Source: Paenibacillus cremeus (GTDB taxonomy: Bacteria > Bacillota > Bacilli > Paenibacillales > NBRC-103111). Taken from it: a stretch of DNA of 64,000 nucleotides. The stretch covers positions 62,001-126,000 of the forward strand of contig NZ_VNJI01000010.1 of the NCBI RefSeq assembly GCF_007786445.1, given 5' to 3'. Position numbers and translations under genes: made by a program. Below, piece after piece: positions 8,268-16,635 of the stretch. Under the pieces are notes generated by a model. The model made no database searches and was not told the DNA's origin. It saw only the letters and a list, made by a program, of their open reading frames with translations. Every line of letters begins with the position of its first letter. The first letter of the stretch is position 1.

Positions 8268-9122
8268 TTAGCCCTGCGCCGCGGCTTGCACCGCTTGCTG
8301 CTCTTGTGGAAGCACTTCGTTTAAGCTGCCTGAACGGTAGCCTTTCAGATCCAATGTTACATAGGCATAGCCAATCTCTTTAAGCTTCGCATGGACGGTA
8401 TCCGCTACGGCGAGCACTTCCGCAAGCTCAGTAACCGGTACTTCGATCCGTGCCAAATTTTCATGCTGACGGACGCGAACTTGCCGGAAGCCGAGTTGAA
8501 TGAGGAAATCTTCAGCCTGGTCGATCATGGATAGCTTCTGAGCTGTGATTACTTCCCCGTACGGAATACGCGAGGAGAGACAAGCAAAGGACGGCTTATC
8601 CCAAGTTTTCAACCCAAATTTGCGGGACAAATGGCGGATTTCCGATTTCTTAATCCCCGCTTCAAGCAGCGGCGCACGTACCCCACGCTCATGAGCTGCT
8701 TGCAAGCCAGGTCGATGCTCACCCAAGTCATCAGCGATCGCGCCAAACACAACATGCTCGAACCCGCGCTGCTTTGCGATGGGAATCAGGTGATCGAACA
8801 GCGAATTTTTGCAAAAATAGCACCGGTTCGTCGGATTCTCCGCATAGCCTGGGATATCCAGCTCGCTCGTATGAATGACCTCATGCGGCGCATTCAGCTG
8901 CTTGGCCAACTCGATGGCTTCATACTTTTCGCGCTCCGGATACGTTTCCGAATCGGCCGTAATGGCCAGGACATTCTCCGGACCCATAAATTCAAGCGCC
9001 GCCTTCAGCAAAAAAGCGCTGTCCACGCCGCCCGAAAACGCAACGACGACCTTGCCCATCGATTTTAAAATGTCGCCCAGCTGTTCGTACTTCTGCTCTA
9101 TCTTTTGCTCCATGGATTCCAT
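8268..9122 (-). CDS. larE: ATP-dependent sacrificial sulfur transferase LarE
   Basis: Protein of 284 residues from the ATG at 9122, eight bases after AGGAGG. LarE donates sulfur to build the nickel pincer cofactor of lactate racemase and relatives. The PP-loop AFSGGVDSAFL lies near residue 24, typical of N-type ATP pyrophosphatases, and the conserved CLSSRIPYG motif holds the cysteine that is sacrificed in the Lactobacillus enzyme. An additional pair of cysteines (NRCYFCKNSLF) lies near residue 100. LarA, LarB and LarC are not in the window. It precedes the D-2-hydroxyacid dehydrogenase in the same unit, which hints at a hydroxy acid pathway, but that link is inference. Confidence 0.85.
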   Translation of the reverse strand: MESMEQKIEQKYEQLGDILKSMGKVVVAFSGGVDSAFLLKAALEFMGPENVLAITADSETYPEREKYEAIELAKQLNAPHEVIHTSELDIPGYAENPTNRCYFCKNSLFDHLIPIAKQRGFEHVVFGAIADDLGEHRPGLQAAHERGVRAPLLEAGIKKSEIRHLSRKFGLKTWDKPSFACLSSRIPYGEVITAQKLSMIDQAEDFLIQLGFRQVRVRQHENLARIEVPVTELAEVLAVADTVHAKLKEIGYAYVTLDLKGYRSGSLNEVLPQEQQAVQAAAQG

Positions 9123-9206
9123 GGGGTATGCCTCCTGTCGCGGACGCGCACAGACGATGATGCTCTGCACACGTTTGCATTATCAGATTGAAAAACCTTC
9201 TAACCT

Positions 9207-9235
9207 ATTATAGTCCCTTTTTCTTCCGAGCAAAA
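9207..9235 (-). promoter_or_regulatory. Candidate promoter for larE and the dehydrogenase
   Basis: On the minus strand TATAAT (9212-9207) is preceded 17 bases upstream by TTTTGC, and the larE start is about 85 bases downstream. The -10 is perfect and the -35 weak. Confidence 0.45.
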
Positions 9236-9250
9236 GGGGTTTTGCTTACT

Positions 9251-9727
9251 TTATAGAAGTCTCTTGATATCTTCTTCAATGGCGGACGGCTCTGTGCGCG
9301 CACTGAACTGTTTTACTACTTCCCCATCCTGATTCACTAGAAACTTCGCGAAGTTCCATTCGATGTCTCCTGTCTTATACGGCGCCGGCACATGCTCGAC
9401 TAAGTATTGGAACAAGGGATGGGCGTTCTCCCCTTTAACATTCACTTTAGCAAACATGGGGAAGGTGACGTTGTAATTCAGCTCGCAAAATTGTTTGATC
9501 TCCGCCTCTGTCCCTGGCTCCTGACCGGCAAATTGATTACAAGGGAACCCGAGCACCGTGAAGCCGTGGTCTTGATAGGTTTCGTAGAGCTCCTGAAGCC
9601 CTTTGTAGTGAGGTGTGAGTCCGCAGGCACTGGCCGTATTGACGATTAGCAGCACCTTGCCTTTATAATCGGCGAGCGATTGGGTGGCTCCGTCGATGGT
9701 TTTTACTGTGAAGGAATGTACCGACAT
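9251..9727 (-). CDS. Glutathione peroxidase family thiol peroxidase
   Basis: Peroxidase of 158 residues, the standard length for bacterial GPx. I start at ATG 9727, preceded by AAAGGGG; the frame is open further but without homologous sequence. The peroxidatic site NTASACGLTPHY has Cys rather than selenocysteine near residue 36. The family signature GFPCNQFAGQEPG and the WNFAKFLV motif with the catalytic Trp/Asn are present. The second Cys, in GFPCNQF, lies where thioredoxin-dependent GPx enzymes keep a conserved cysteine, so this enzyme is more likely thioredoxin- or bacillithiol-linked than glutathione-linked. It has a separate position upstream of larE on the same strand. Confidence 0.93.
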   Translation of the reverse strand: MSVHSFTVKTIDGATQSLADYKGKVLLIVNTASACGLTPHYKGLQELYETYQDHGFTVLGFPCNQFAGQEPGTEAEIKQFCELNYNVTFPMFAKVNVKGENAHPLFQYLVEHVPAPYKTGDIEWNFAKFLVNQDGEVVKQFSARTEPSAIEEDIKRLL

Positions 9728-9901
9728 ACTAATTATCCCCTTTGATCCAGAGTGGATTTGGATGTTACTGCAATCCCATTCATTGTACCATGATTCCACT
9801 GGGTGATAAACCCAAGTTCCAATTAGAGAAAAAACCGGCTGTCTGCTACAATAAGACACATGAATCTGTATGCGGGACAAAGGAGGCAGCACCTGAGTAC
9901 T

Positions 9902-11203
9902 ATGAATGAGTTCCAGACGATTAAGAGCAAATTAGAAGAAGCCTTCACTCTGCTTGAAGCCCGTTTCCTCGAACGTGAGGAGTTAATCCGGCTGCTGCTG
10001 CTCGGCCTCATGGCCGGGGAGAATACACTTTTGATCGGGCCGCCGGGCACCGCCAAATCACAATTGGCCCGAGCCATCTCCGAGCTGTTCGGCAGCGGTC
10101 GCTGGTTCGATTATTTGCTGACGCGGTTTACCACGCCGGATGAATTGTTCGGTCCCGTGTCGCTCCAGCAGCTTAAACAGGACCGATACGTGAGAAAGAC
10201 CGACGGCTATTTGCCGGATGCGGATTTTGCGTTTCTCGATGAGATTTTTAAAGCGAACAGTGCGATTTTGAATGCGCTGCTGTCGATTTTGAACGAGCGG
10301 ATCTTTTTTAACGGGCAGGATAAGCAAAGCGTTCCCCTGCTCTTCCTGATGGCCGCTTCTAATGAATTACCGGAAGAAAATGAGCAGCTGGCCGCCCTTT
10401 ATGACCGGTTTTTGATTCGGTATGAGGTGGGGTATTTAAAGCATCTTTCGAGCTTCGAGCAGCTGTTCCAACTGCCGGGGGAGCCGCTGCCCGAGCTGTT
10501 GTCCATGCGAGACATCGGTGCTATTCGTCAAGCCGCCGACCAGATCGTCATCCCGGAAGGCTTAATCTACATGCTGTATCAACTCAAAACGGCCATGGAA
10601 GCCAAGGAATACACCCTCTCCGACCGCCGTCTGCGTAAAATCGGCCACGTCTGGAAAACCTCTGCAGCTCTGAACGGGCGTACCGAAGTGAATGTGTGGG
10701 ATACCGTCTATACGCTGCACATGCTCTGGGATTTGCCGGAGGATGCTCCCGCGCTGCAGGAGCAGTTTCAGAAGGTGTTTCAGGATGCGCTTAAGCAAGA
10801 GACGGAACGAGAGCTGCCGCTTCGCCGCTATGAACAGATCGCACGCCACTGGGCGGACAAAGAAGATGAGCTGCATGCCTTTCAATTTAAAAAAGAAGTC
10901 GGCGGCCGCATGAGCAAGGAGGATCAGGAAAAAGCGAAAGCCAATCTGGAGGAGTGCCGACTGGAGCTAGAAGAAACCGCCCGCGAGCTCCGCGGTAAGC
11001 TGACAGGGTGGCTCCAGCGCGAGCAAGATTTGCCGGGCTACATCCGCAACCGCAATTTTCTTCTTTTACATACGGCGCAGTACGCGGTGAAGTATACGCA
11101 TCTGCGTATTCAGGGCGAGCGGATTCTGCAAACGATGCAGGGGCTGTACCGTACGCTGTTTGACCGTGATATTCCTGGTGTGCAGTATGATTACACTTTG
11201 TAG
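9902..11203 (+). CDS. MoxR/RavA-family AAA ATPase
   Basis: AAA ATPase of 433 residues. Walker A is LLIGPPGTAKSQLARA near residue 45, Walker B is FAFLDEIFKAN near residue 110, and the sensor AASNELPEENEQLAALYDRF is typical of the RavA branch of MoxR ATPases. The C-terminal third is charged and helical. RavA-type ATPases act as chaperones with a VWA partner, and a VWA gene follows after 36 bases. The start is uncertain: ATG 9902 is 15 bases after AAAGGAGG, which is far; a CTG at 9893 has better spacing (6 bases), and an ATG exists at 9860 upstream of the Shine-Dalgarno site. Confidence 0.88.
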   Translation: MNEFQTIKSKLEEAFTLLEARFLEREELIRLLLLGLMAGENTLLIGPPGTAKSQLARAISELFGSGRWFDYLLTRFTTPDELFGPVSLQQLKQDRYVRKTDGYLPDADFAFLDEIFKANSAILNALLSILNERIFFNGQDKQSVPLLFLMAASNELPEENEQLAALYDRFLIRYEVGYLKHLSSFEQLFQLPGEPLPELLSMRDIGAIRQAADQIVIPEGLIYMLYQLKTAMEAKEYTLSDRRLRKIGHVWKTSAALNGRTEVNVWDTVYTLHMLWDLPEDAPALQEQFQKVFQDALKQETERELPLRRYEQIARHWADKEDELHAFQFKKEVGGRMSKEDQEKAKANLEECRLELEETARELRGKLTGWLQREQDLPGYIRNRNFLLLHTAQYAVKYTHLRIQGERILQTMQGLYRTLFDRDIPGVQYDYTL

Positions 11204-11239
11204 CCTAACGGCTTGGGCTTCGGAGGTGAAAGCAGCACG

Positions 11240-12982
11240 ATGATCATCCGCTCGGCGCGCATTGACCGCTACGTCTTTGACGGCTTCGTTCATTCCTCAC
11301 GTACAGCGCAGGAATGGATTCGCGAAGCACAGGCGAACACGCCTTGGTTTTCCATTGAGCTGTTCGCCGACTTTTTCATGAGCTTCTACTTGAAGCAGCC
11401 GGAGGTGGAGCGCGGCGCTGGGACGGCTACGCCCTTTCACCGCTGGATTGTTCTGCAGCTGCAGAAGCAATATTTTTACCACACGATTCATCCCCGCACG
11501 GTTGGTGAGGTGAATGCATCCTTCAAAACCGCGTTAAAGGCGCTCATGTGGCTGACGGCAAGCTTCACGGAGGAAGTGAAGCGCCGCAAGCAAGAGGAGC
11601 AGCAGCTGCGGACGATCGGGCTTGGCGAGAAGCAGCAGCATGGGGAGGAAACGTCGCAGATCAATGAGCATTTGTCGGATAAGCAGATTGAGCAGCTTCG
11701 GCTGATCGGCTACACCCTGCAGCAGGGTAAGCGCAATGTGGAAGAAAAGCAAGCGGCGCAGGATTTGCGTCCGCTGGCGGAAACGGAAATTGCGGAGCTG
11801 AAGGCGAGAGTGCGTTCCTTGCAGGAAGAGATGCGCACCGACTTCGTCCGGCGGGATAAACTGCGTGTAAAGCTGCAGAAGGCCGAAGCCGAGCTTACCC
11901 AACGGGAGAAGCAGCTGGAGCGCTTTACTCGCAAGGAGCAGGAAACCTTCCGGCAGCTGGAGGAGCAGCTCGGCGCCTGGCTTGCCCGCTCGCTCAAGGA
12001 GTCGCTCGGACAGGAGGAGCAGGACTCCCTGAACGTCTTCGAGCTGCTACAGGCGAGCCAGCAAATTGCCAATCGCCGCTGGGGCAGCGATCTGGGCCGT
12101 CTGCACCGGCAGGAATTCGCCAACTACATGCAGTGGGTCGAGAAGCTGAAACGTCACCCGGAGCTCATCGCCTTCCTCCAAGAGGTCGGACGGCAGGTAC
12201 AGCACCTCAAGGCGCAGCGCAAGAAAACCCGCTCGCCCCGCATCCCTGAAAGCTATGATGATCTACGGCAATCCGACGACATCACGCACATGCTGCCGAG
12301 CGAAGCGAGCCTGCTGGCCGATGAGGATTACGAAGCGTATTTCACCGTCAAGTGGCTGGAGCGGAAGCTGCTTACCTACACGATCTCCGGCTGGACGGAG
12401 GAGCCGCTGAAGGGCCCCGTGATCTGCATGCTGGACACGTCACACTCGATGCGCGGCTCCAAGCTCCGGCTCGCGCAGGTGTTTGTCGCCACGTTCGCAG
12501 CGTTCAGCCTGCTCGAACGGCGCGACTTCGTGCTGCTGCTGTTCGGCGCCCGCGGCGAGCTCATCGAGCATCCGCTCTCCTGGCGGAAGCCCGACTGGCC
12601 CGCGTTCTACGCTTTCGCGCAGCTCACCTTCGGCGGCGGCACGCACTTCGACGCCCCGCTCCGGCGGGGCATCGAGCTTGTGACCGCGCAGCCGCGATAC
12701 CATGACGCCGATTTCGTCATGGTCACGGACGGCGTCGGCGCCGTCTCGCCTCCGGTGCGCCAGCAGCTTGGCGAGCTGGGGCGCTCGAAGCAGGTGCGCC
12801 TGCACACGCTGATCATTGGCACGGCCCGCCAGCATCTCGCCCAGCGCTACGATATTCTCGGCGTCTCGCACGACGTGCGGTTCGCCGCCACGTGGGAGAC
12901 ACAGGCCAGCGGCGAGCTGCTGCTGGACGTGGTCGGAAAGCGTACGGCGAGCACCGCTCAGGTGCCTGCAGTGAAAGGCTGA
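11240..12982 (+). CDS. VWA-domain protein, ViaA-like partner of the MoxR ATPase
   Basis: Protein of 580 residues from ATG 11240, about 12 bases after CGGAGG. The N-terminal half is helical, with a strongly charged Glu/Gln/Arg-rich coiled-coil region around residues 100-260. The C-terminal VWA domain has a MIDAS made by DTSHS (in MLDTSHSMRGS), the Thr of GGGTHFDAPL, and the Asp of MVTDGVG. This layout matches ViaA, the partner of RavA, and CoxE-like proteins. In E. coli RavA-ViaA acts at respiratory complexes and the envelope; the target here is unknown. Local GC content rises in the 3' part, which creates many long false frames on both strands. Confidence 0.88.
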   Translation: MIIRSARIDRYVFDGFVHSSRTAQEWIREAQANTPWFSIELFADFFMSFYLKQPEVERGAGTATPFHRWIVLQLQKQYFYHTIHPRTVGEVNASFKTALKALMWLTASFTEEVKRRKQEEQQLRTIGLGEKQQHGEETSQINEHLSDKQIEQLRLIGYTLQQGKRNVEEKQAAQDLRPLAETEIAELKARVRSLQEEMRTDFVRRDKLRVKLQKAEAELTQREKQLERFTRKEQETFRQLEEQLGAWLARSLKESLGQEEQDSLNVFELLQASQQIANRRWGSDLGRLHRQEFANYMQWVEKLKRHPELIAFLQEVGRQVQHLKAQRKKTRSPRIPESYDDLRQSDDITHMLPSEASLLADEDYEAYFTVKWLERKLLTYTISGWTEEPLKGPVICMLDTSHSMRGSKLRLAQVFVATFAAFSLLERRDFVLLLFGARGELIEHPLSWRKPDWPAFYAFAQLTFGGGTHFDAPLRRGIELVTAQPRYHDADFVMVTDGVGAVSPPVRQQLGELGRSKQVRLHTLIIGTARQHLAQRYDILGVSHDVRFAATWETQASGELLLDVVGKRTASTAQVPAVKG

Positions 12983-13013
12983 GACATTGTCAGCCGGTTG
13001 GTTTCGTGGTAAA

Positions 13014-13051
13014 AAAGACCCACCGAGGCGGTAACCTTAGGGTGGGTCTTT
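13014..13051. terminator. Bidirectional terminator after the VWA gene
   Basis: AAAGACCCACC and GGTGGGTCTTT form an eleven-base stem with A-run and T-run flanks. It separates the convergent VWA and DUF3900 genes. Confidence 0.85.
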
Positions 13052-13082
13052 CACTTTTTCTTGTAGTTGTTTGCGATGTATG

Positions 13083-14174
13083 TTAACTAAACACCGCTTC
13101 CCGCTCTTCCTCCATGATCTTCCGCATCAGCCGCTCCATCAGCACGTCCAGCGGCTCCGGCGCCAGCAGCTCGATCGGCGAGATCCCGCGCTCAAACTGC
13201 ACAAAGTCGCCTTCCAGCACGACCACATACCGATCGCCGTGCTTGGCAATATGCAAGCGGTCGCCAAAGTCGGCCAGCATCGCTCTCACAGCCATATGGC
13301 CCAGCTTCAGCTTCAGCTCGAGGTCCGGCTTCTGCTCCACCATGATCGAGGCGGCCTCCACGACCTGCTGCGGCTCCCACTTTTCCTGCAGCTCGCGCTT
13401 GTCACTGTGGGCCCACAGCTCGATCTCCTCCATCTCGCGCTCCTTCGCCTCCGGCTGATCCTCAAACTCCTGCTCGACGTACTGATGCACGAAGCCCAGC
13501 ACCTGCTCATTCATCAGCTCCGGTACAGACTTTTCATACTCGACGTATTTGAGGAAATCCTCGAAGTACCGCGCATGCGACGACTGATGAATTTTCAGCT
13601 CCCATGCCTCGATCATCCCCGGCTCCGGCATATGCGGGTACATGATGGACTTCATATTTTTCGCGTTGATCGCCATTTCCACCTGATTCAGCAGGCTGCG
13701 CTCATCGGTAATCCGGGCAATTTTAGATTCGAAGTCACATTTGAACACAAACAGAAAAGGCTCATCAAACAGCTCATTCAGCTTCGCCCGCACGATGAAC
13801 ATCGCTCCGCCGCGGATCGCGCTGGCATCCATATAGGTCGTGACCAATTCGTCCGCATGGCCCATATATTGGTCGAGCGTCGCGGCCGTACGCAGTCTAG
13901 CGAACAGGTTATAGTTCGGATTCGTGTCCAAATCATAGCCCGGCTCTGCAATAAAGCGGCCGATCTTGGTCGGTACTTGCTCAGCCTTCGGGTTCCGCTC
14001 AGCTTTTCGCTTCGCCGTCTTGGAAAACTCGCCATTCAAAAACGAGCTCAGCTCGCTCTCCGCATAATCGTCCCCGTCCATCGTCACGTAATGCTTGGAG
14101 CGCTTCCCGCTCGTTCCTTCTTCTCCGTCCACTTGAATGACAAAAAATGAGATATACTCCACATCAAACCTCAT
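13083..14174 (-). CDS. DUF3900 domain protein
   Basis: Cytoplasmic protein of 363 residues without signal or membrane segments, starting at ATG 14174 after AAAGGAG. I recognise it as the DUF3900 family of Bacillales from the N-terminal pattern EYISFFVIQVDGEEG, then VPTKIGRFIAEPGYDL with NPNYNLFARLR, RGGAMFIVRAKLNELFDEPF, and KIHQSSHARYFEDFLKYVEY. Its function is unknown in the literature I recall. The protein is acidic, and a run of about 80 C-terminal residues ends with ERLMRKIMEEEREAVF. A long frame on the opposite strand (13071-14150) is a mirror artefact. It lies as a single gene between a terminator and the adenylosuccinate synthetase paralogue. Confidence 0.75.
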   Translation of the reverse strand: MRFDVEYISFFVIQVDGEEGTSGKRSKHYVTMDGDDYAESELSSFLNGEFSKTAKRKAERNPKAEQVPTKIGRFIAEPGYDLDTNPNYNLFARLRTAATLDQYMGHADELVTTYMDASAIRGGAMFIVRAKLNELFDEPFLFVFKCDFESKIARITDERSLLNQVEMAINAKNMKSIMYPHMPEPGMIEAWELKIHQSSHARYFEDFLKYVEYEKSVPELMNEQVLGFVHQYVEQEFEDQPEAKEREMEEIELWAHSDKRELQEKWEPQQVVEAASIMVEQKPDLELKLKLGHMAVRAMLADFGDRLHIAKHGDRYVVVLEGDFVQFERGISPIELLAPEPLDVLMERLMRKIMEEEREAVFS

Positions 14175-14277
14175 GCCGTGTGCGTCTCCTTTGACCCTAT
14201 CGATTCCATAACAGACTATTAGTATACTATATGAATCCATAGAGATCATAGAGGAAAAATGGCACATCCAACAGAAG

Positions 14278-15564
14278 TTAAGGCGTTAACTCAAACATCT
14301 GTTCACGCTTCGGACCGACGGAAATCCACCGAATACGCACACCGATGAGCCGTTCAATAGTACGCACATATGCCTGGGCTTGCTCCGGCAGCTCCTCAAA
14401 GGACTGCACTTGAGAAATATCCGACTTCCAGCCTGGCAGCACCGTCAGCTCTGGCTTCGCCCCATCCAGCAAGCTGGTTACAGGGAATCGTTCCGTGCGA
14501 ACGCCATCAGCCATCCGGTAAGCCGTGCAAATCGGAATCTCTTCTAGATATCCGAGCACATCCAGGTTCGTCAGAGCCACCTCCGTCGCCCCCTGCACCT
14601 GACAGCCGTAACGCGTGGCCACCGCATCGAACCAGCCCATCCGGCGGGGACGCCCCGTGGTTGCGCCAAATTCGCCCGCATCGCCTCCGCGTCTGCGCAG
14701 TTCGTCCGCTTCGCCTCCCGCGAGCTCCGTTACGAATGGACCGGTGCCGACACAGCTGGAGTACGCTTTGACTACGGCCGTAATGCGGTCAATGGCATAC
14801 GGTGGCAGCCCGGCCCCTACAGCGGCGAAACCCGCAAGCGTAGAAGACGAGGTTGAAAAAGGATAGATGCCATGATCGGGATCACGCAGCGCTCCTAACT
14901 GGCCTTCTACGACAATCCGTTCCCCGCGAGCCAGCGCATGATGAAGCAGCTCCGTCGTGTCGCACAAATACGGCTGCAGCTGCTCCCCCTCACGTACCAG
15001 CCGCTCCACCAGCACCGCGACATCCAGCTTCGGCTTTCCGTACCATTGCTCCAGCAGTACATTTTTGGCCGCAACCGCCATTTCGATCCGCTCTCTCAGC
15101 CGCTCTGGATGGCTTAATTCTCCCGCCTGAATGCCCAATTTGGCGTATTTATCCGCATAAAATGGCGCAATCCCCTTGCGTGTCGATCCGAAGCCGCGAG
15201 CACCCAGTCTCTCTTCCTCGATACCGTCGAACAGCACATGGTAAGGCAGCACCAGCTGAACACGGTCCGACACGCACAGCTTTGGCGCAGGCACTCCACC
15301 AGCCTCCAGCATCGCAAGCTCCGCCATCAATTCCGATACGTTCAGCGCTACGCCGGGACCGATCACATTCGTCACATGCGGATAAAACACCCCCGAAGGC
15401 AGCAGGTGCAGCGAAAACTTCCCATACGAATTAATGATGGTATGCCCGGCATTGCTTCCCCCCTGATAGCGCACCACAACATCTGCTTCAGCCGCGAATA
15501 CATCGGTCACCTTCCCTTTTCCTTCGTCTCCCCAATTGGCGCCTACGACTGCCGTTACACTCAT
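14278..15564 (-). CDS. Adenylosuccinate synthetase paralogue with altered IMP pocket
   Basis: Protein of 428 residues, same length as PurA, which joins IMP and aspartate using GTP. The GTP loop NWGDEGKGK keeps the catalytic Asp; NAGHT with the catalytic His, TGRPRRMGWFD, and the guanine-binding TNLDVL are present. By eye, several IMP contacts differ from E. coli and B. subtilis PurA: the EGAQG motif is EGQLG, so the conserved Gln is replaced; the Arg contributed by the neighbouring subunit (KAAR) is Lys (KYAK); and TSSN is TSSS. It sits alone, divergent from a LysR gene, not in a purine cluster. A functional but divergent PurA, or an enzyme on another nucleotide or acid, are both possible. 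Confidence 0.8.
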   Translation of the reverse strand: MSVTAVVGANWGDEGKGKVTDVFAAEADVVVRYQGGSNAGHTIINSYGKFSLHLLPSGVFYPHVTNVIGPGVALNVSELMAELAMLEAGGVPAPKLCVSDRVQLVLPYHVLFDGIEEERLGARGFGSTRKGIAPFYADKYAKLGIQAGELSHPERLRERIEMAVAAKNVLLEQWYGKPKLDVAVLVERLVREGEQLQPYLCDTTELLHHALARGERIVVEGQLGALRDPDHGIYPFSTSSSTLAGFAAVGAGLPPYAIDRITAVVKAYSSCVGTGPFVTELAGGEADELRRRGGDAGEFGATTGRPRRMGWFDAVATRYGCQVQGATEVALTNLDVLGYLEEIPICTAYRMADGVRTERFPVTSLLDGAKPELTVLPGWKSDISQVQSFEELPEQAQAYVRTIERLIGVRIRWISVGPKREQMFELTP

Positions 15565-15583
15565 TTCCGTTCCCCTTTTCCAC

Positions 15584-15612
15584 TTGAGTTAATGGTTACA
15601 CTCATATTATAT
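15584..15612 (+). promoter_or_regulatory. Candidate promoter of the LysR gene, overlapping the divergent purA-like promoter
   Basis: TTGAGT at 15584 and TTATAT at 15607 are 17 bases apart on the plus strand. On the minus strand TATAAT is read from 15611 to 15606 in the same AT-rich patch. The two divergent promoters would overlap, a common layout for LysR regulators. Confidence 0.4.
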
Positions 15613-15644
15613 TAGAGGTATATAGCATAAAAAAAATGAATAAT

Positions 15645-15663
15645 GTTTATATCCATCATAAAC
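15645..15663. promoter_or_regulatory. Candidate LysR-type operator (T-N11-A inverted repeat)
   Basis: GTTTAT and ATAAAC are perfect inverted arms around a seven-base spacer. It starts 13 bases before the LysR ATG and lies about 50-60 bases upstream of the inferred purA-like transcription start, where LysR regulators usually bind to activate. A second GTTTATATC follows at 15667. Confidence 0.5.
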
Positions 15664-15675
15664 GAGGTTTATATC

Positions 15676-16554
15676 ATGCTAGCGAATATGGAATGGTACC
15701 GCGTGTTTTATTTTGTCGCCAAATCAGGCAATATTTCAAAGGCCGCAGAGGAGCTGTATCTCACTCAGCCAGCTGTCAGCCACTCCATCAAGCAGCTGGA
15801 GAAAAAGCTGGGCGGTCAGCTTTTTTTCCGCACCTCCAAGGGCGTTACTCTCACAGCCGAAGGTGAGGTTTTGTTCAAATATATCGTGCAGGCGTATCAC
15901 TTCATGGAAACCGGCGAGCGAAAAATCAGCGAAATGCAGCAGCTCATGGCAGGGGAAGTAAAAATCGGCGCGGGCGATACGCTCAGCCGCCATTATTTGC
16001 TCCCGCATCTGGAGCGGTTCCATCATCAATTTCCGGCCATTAAGCTGCAGGTGACGAATCGGACTACAAGAGAGACCATAGCCCTGCTGAAGGAAGGAAA
16101 AATCGATTTCGGCATCGTCCACTTACCCATTGAGGATAAACAGCTGATCGTCCGCGAGGGGCAGCGCATTCAAGACTGCTTTGTGGCCGGAGTCAGGTAT
16201 CGCGGCATCGCCGAGCACCCTGTTTCGCTCAGCAAGCTGCTCGAGCATCCCATCATCCTCCTGGAGCATGGCAGCAGCACCCGCCGGTACATCGATCGGT
16301 ATGCGGAGCAGCAGGGGCATGTCCTGCACCCTGAGATCGAGCTTGGAAGCGTCGACCTGCTCGTCCAATTTGCCCAGATCGGCCTTGGCATCGCATGTGT
16401 CGTGAAAGATTTTATAACCGACGAGCTCGAAAGAGGCAGCTTGTTCGAGATCCAGCTTGAGCCTCCGATCCCGCCGCGCCACATTGGCTTGATTACGTTA
16501 AAAGACGTCCCCGTCTCCGCCGCCGCCCGTCATTTGATGGCCATGCTGCCGTAA
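15676..16554 (+). CDS. LysR-family transcriptional regulator
   Basis: Regulator of 292 residues, normal for the family. The N-terminal winged HTH reads FVAKSGNISKAAEELYLTQPAVSHSIKQLEKKLGGQLFFR (residues about 10-50), with the recognition helix TQPAVSHSI. The rest is a periplasmic-binding-like effector domain of about 200 residues. I start at ATG 15676 after ACGAGG; MEWYRV four codons later is an alternative. It is divergent from the adenylosuccinate synthetase paralogue with only 111 bases between, so control of that gene and of itself is the likely job. The effector ligand is unknown. Confidence 0.9.
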   Translation: MLANMEWYRVFYFVAKSGNISKAAEELYLTQPAVSHSIKQLEKKLGGQLFFRTSKGVTLTAEGEVLFKYIVQAYHFMETGERKISEMQQLMAGEVKIGAGDTLSRHYLLPHLERFHHQFPAIKLQVTNRTTRETIALLKEGKIDFGIVHLPIEDKQLIVREGQRIQDCFVAGVRYRGIAEHPVSLSKLLEHPIILLEHGSSTRRYIDRYAEQQGHVLHPEIELGSVDLLVQFAQIGLGIACVVKDFITDELERGSLFEIQLEPPIPPRHIGLITLKDVPVSAAARHLMAMLP

Positions 16555-16579
16555 CCATTGCCCCACCTCTAGCAAACAA

Positions 16580-16619
16580 AAAAAGAGCTGTCCAATCCGC
16601 AATGGAGGACTGCTCTTTT
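16580..16619. terminator. Bidirectional terminator between LysR and sodC
   Basis: AAAAGAGCTGTCC and GGACTGCTCTTTT pair except for one T-T mismatch. The minus-strand side ends in a seven-base T-run and the plus side in TTTTCTG, so it serves both convergent genes. Confidence 0.8.
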
Positions 16620-16635
16620 CTGTAGCTACGAGCGG

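Noticed and set aside
12352..12705. Arg/Ala-rich frames in the GC-rich 3' part of the VWA gene
   Set aside because: High GC produces many open frames in this region; composition is typical of shadows.
13071..14150. Long plus-strand frame of 359 codons opposite the DUF3900 gene
   Set aside because: It is His/Arg/Leu-rich and mirrors the real gene; no ribosome site, no family pattern, and the minus-strand frame is clearly coding.
14278..15564. Identity as phage-type PurZ (2-aminoadenylosuccinate synthetase)
   Set aside because: The catalytic Asp in the GDEGKGK loop is kept, which in PurZ is replaced, and no phage genes are near.
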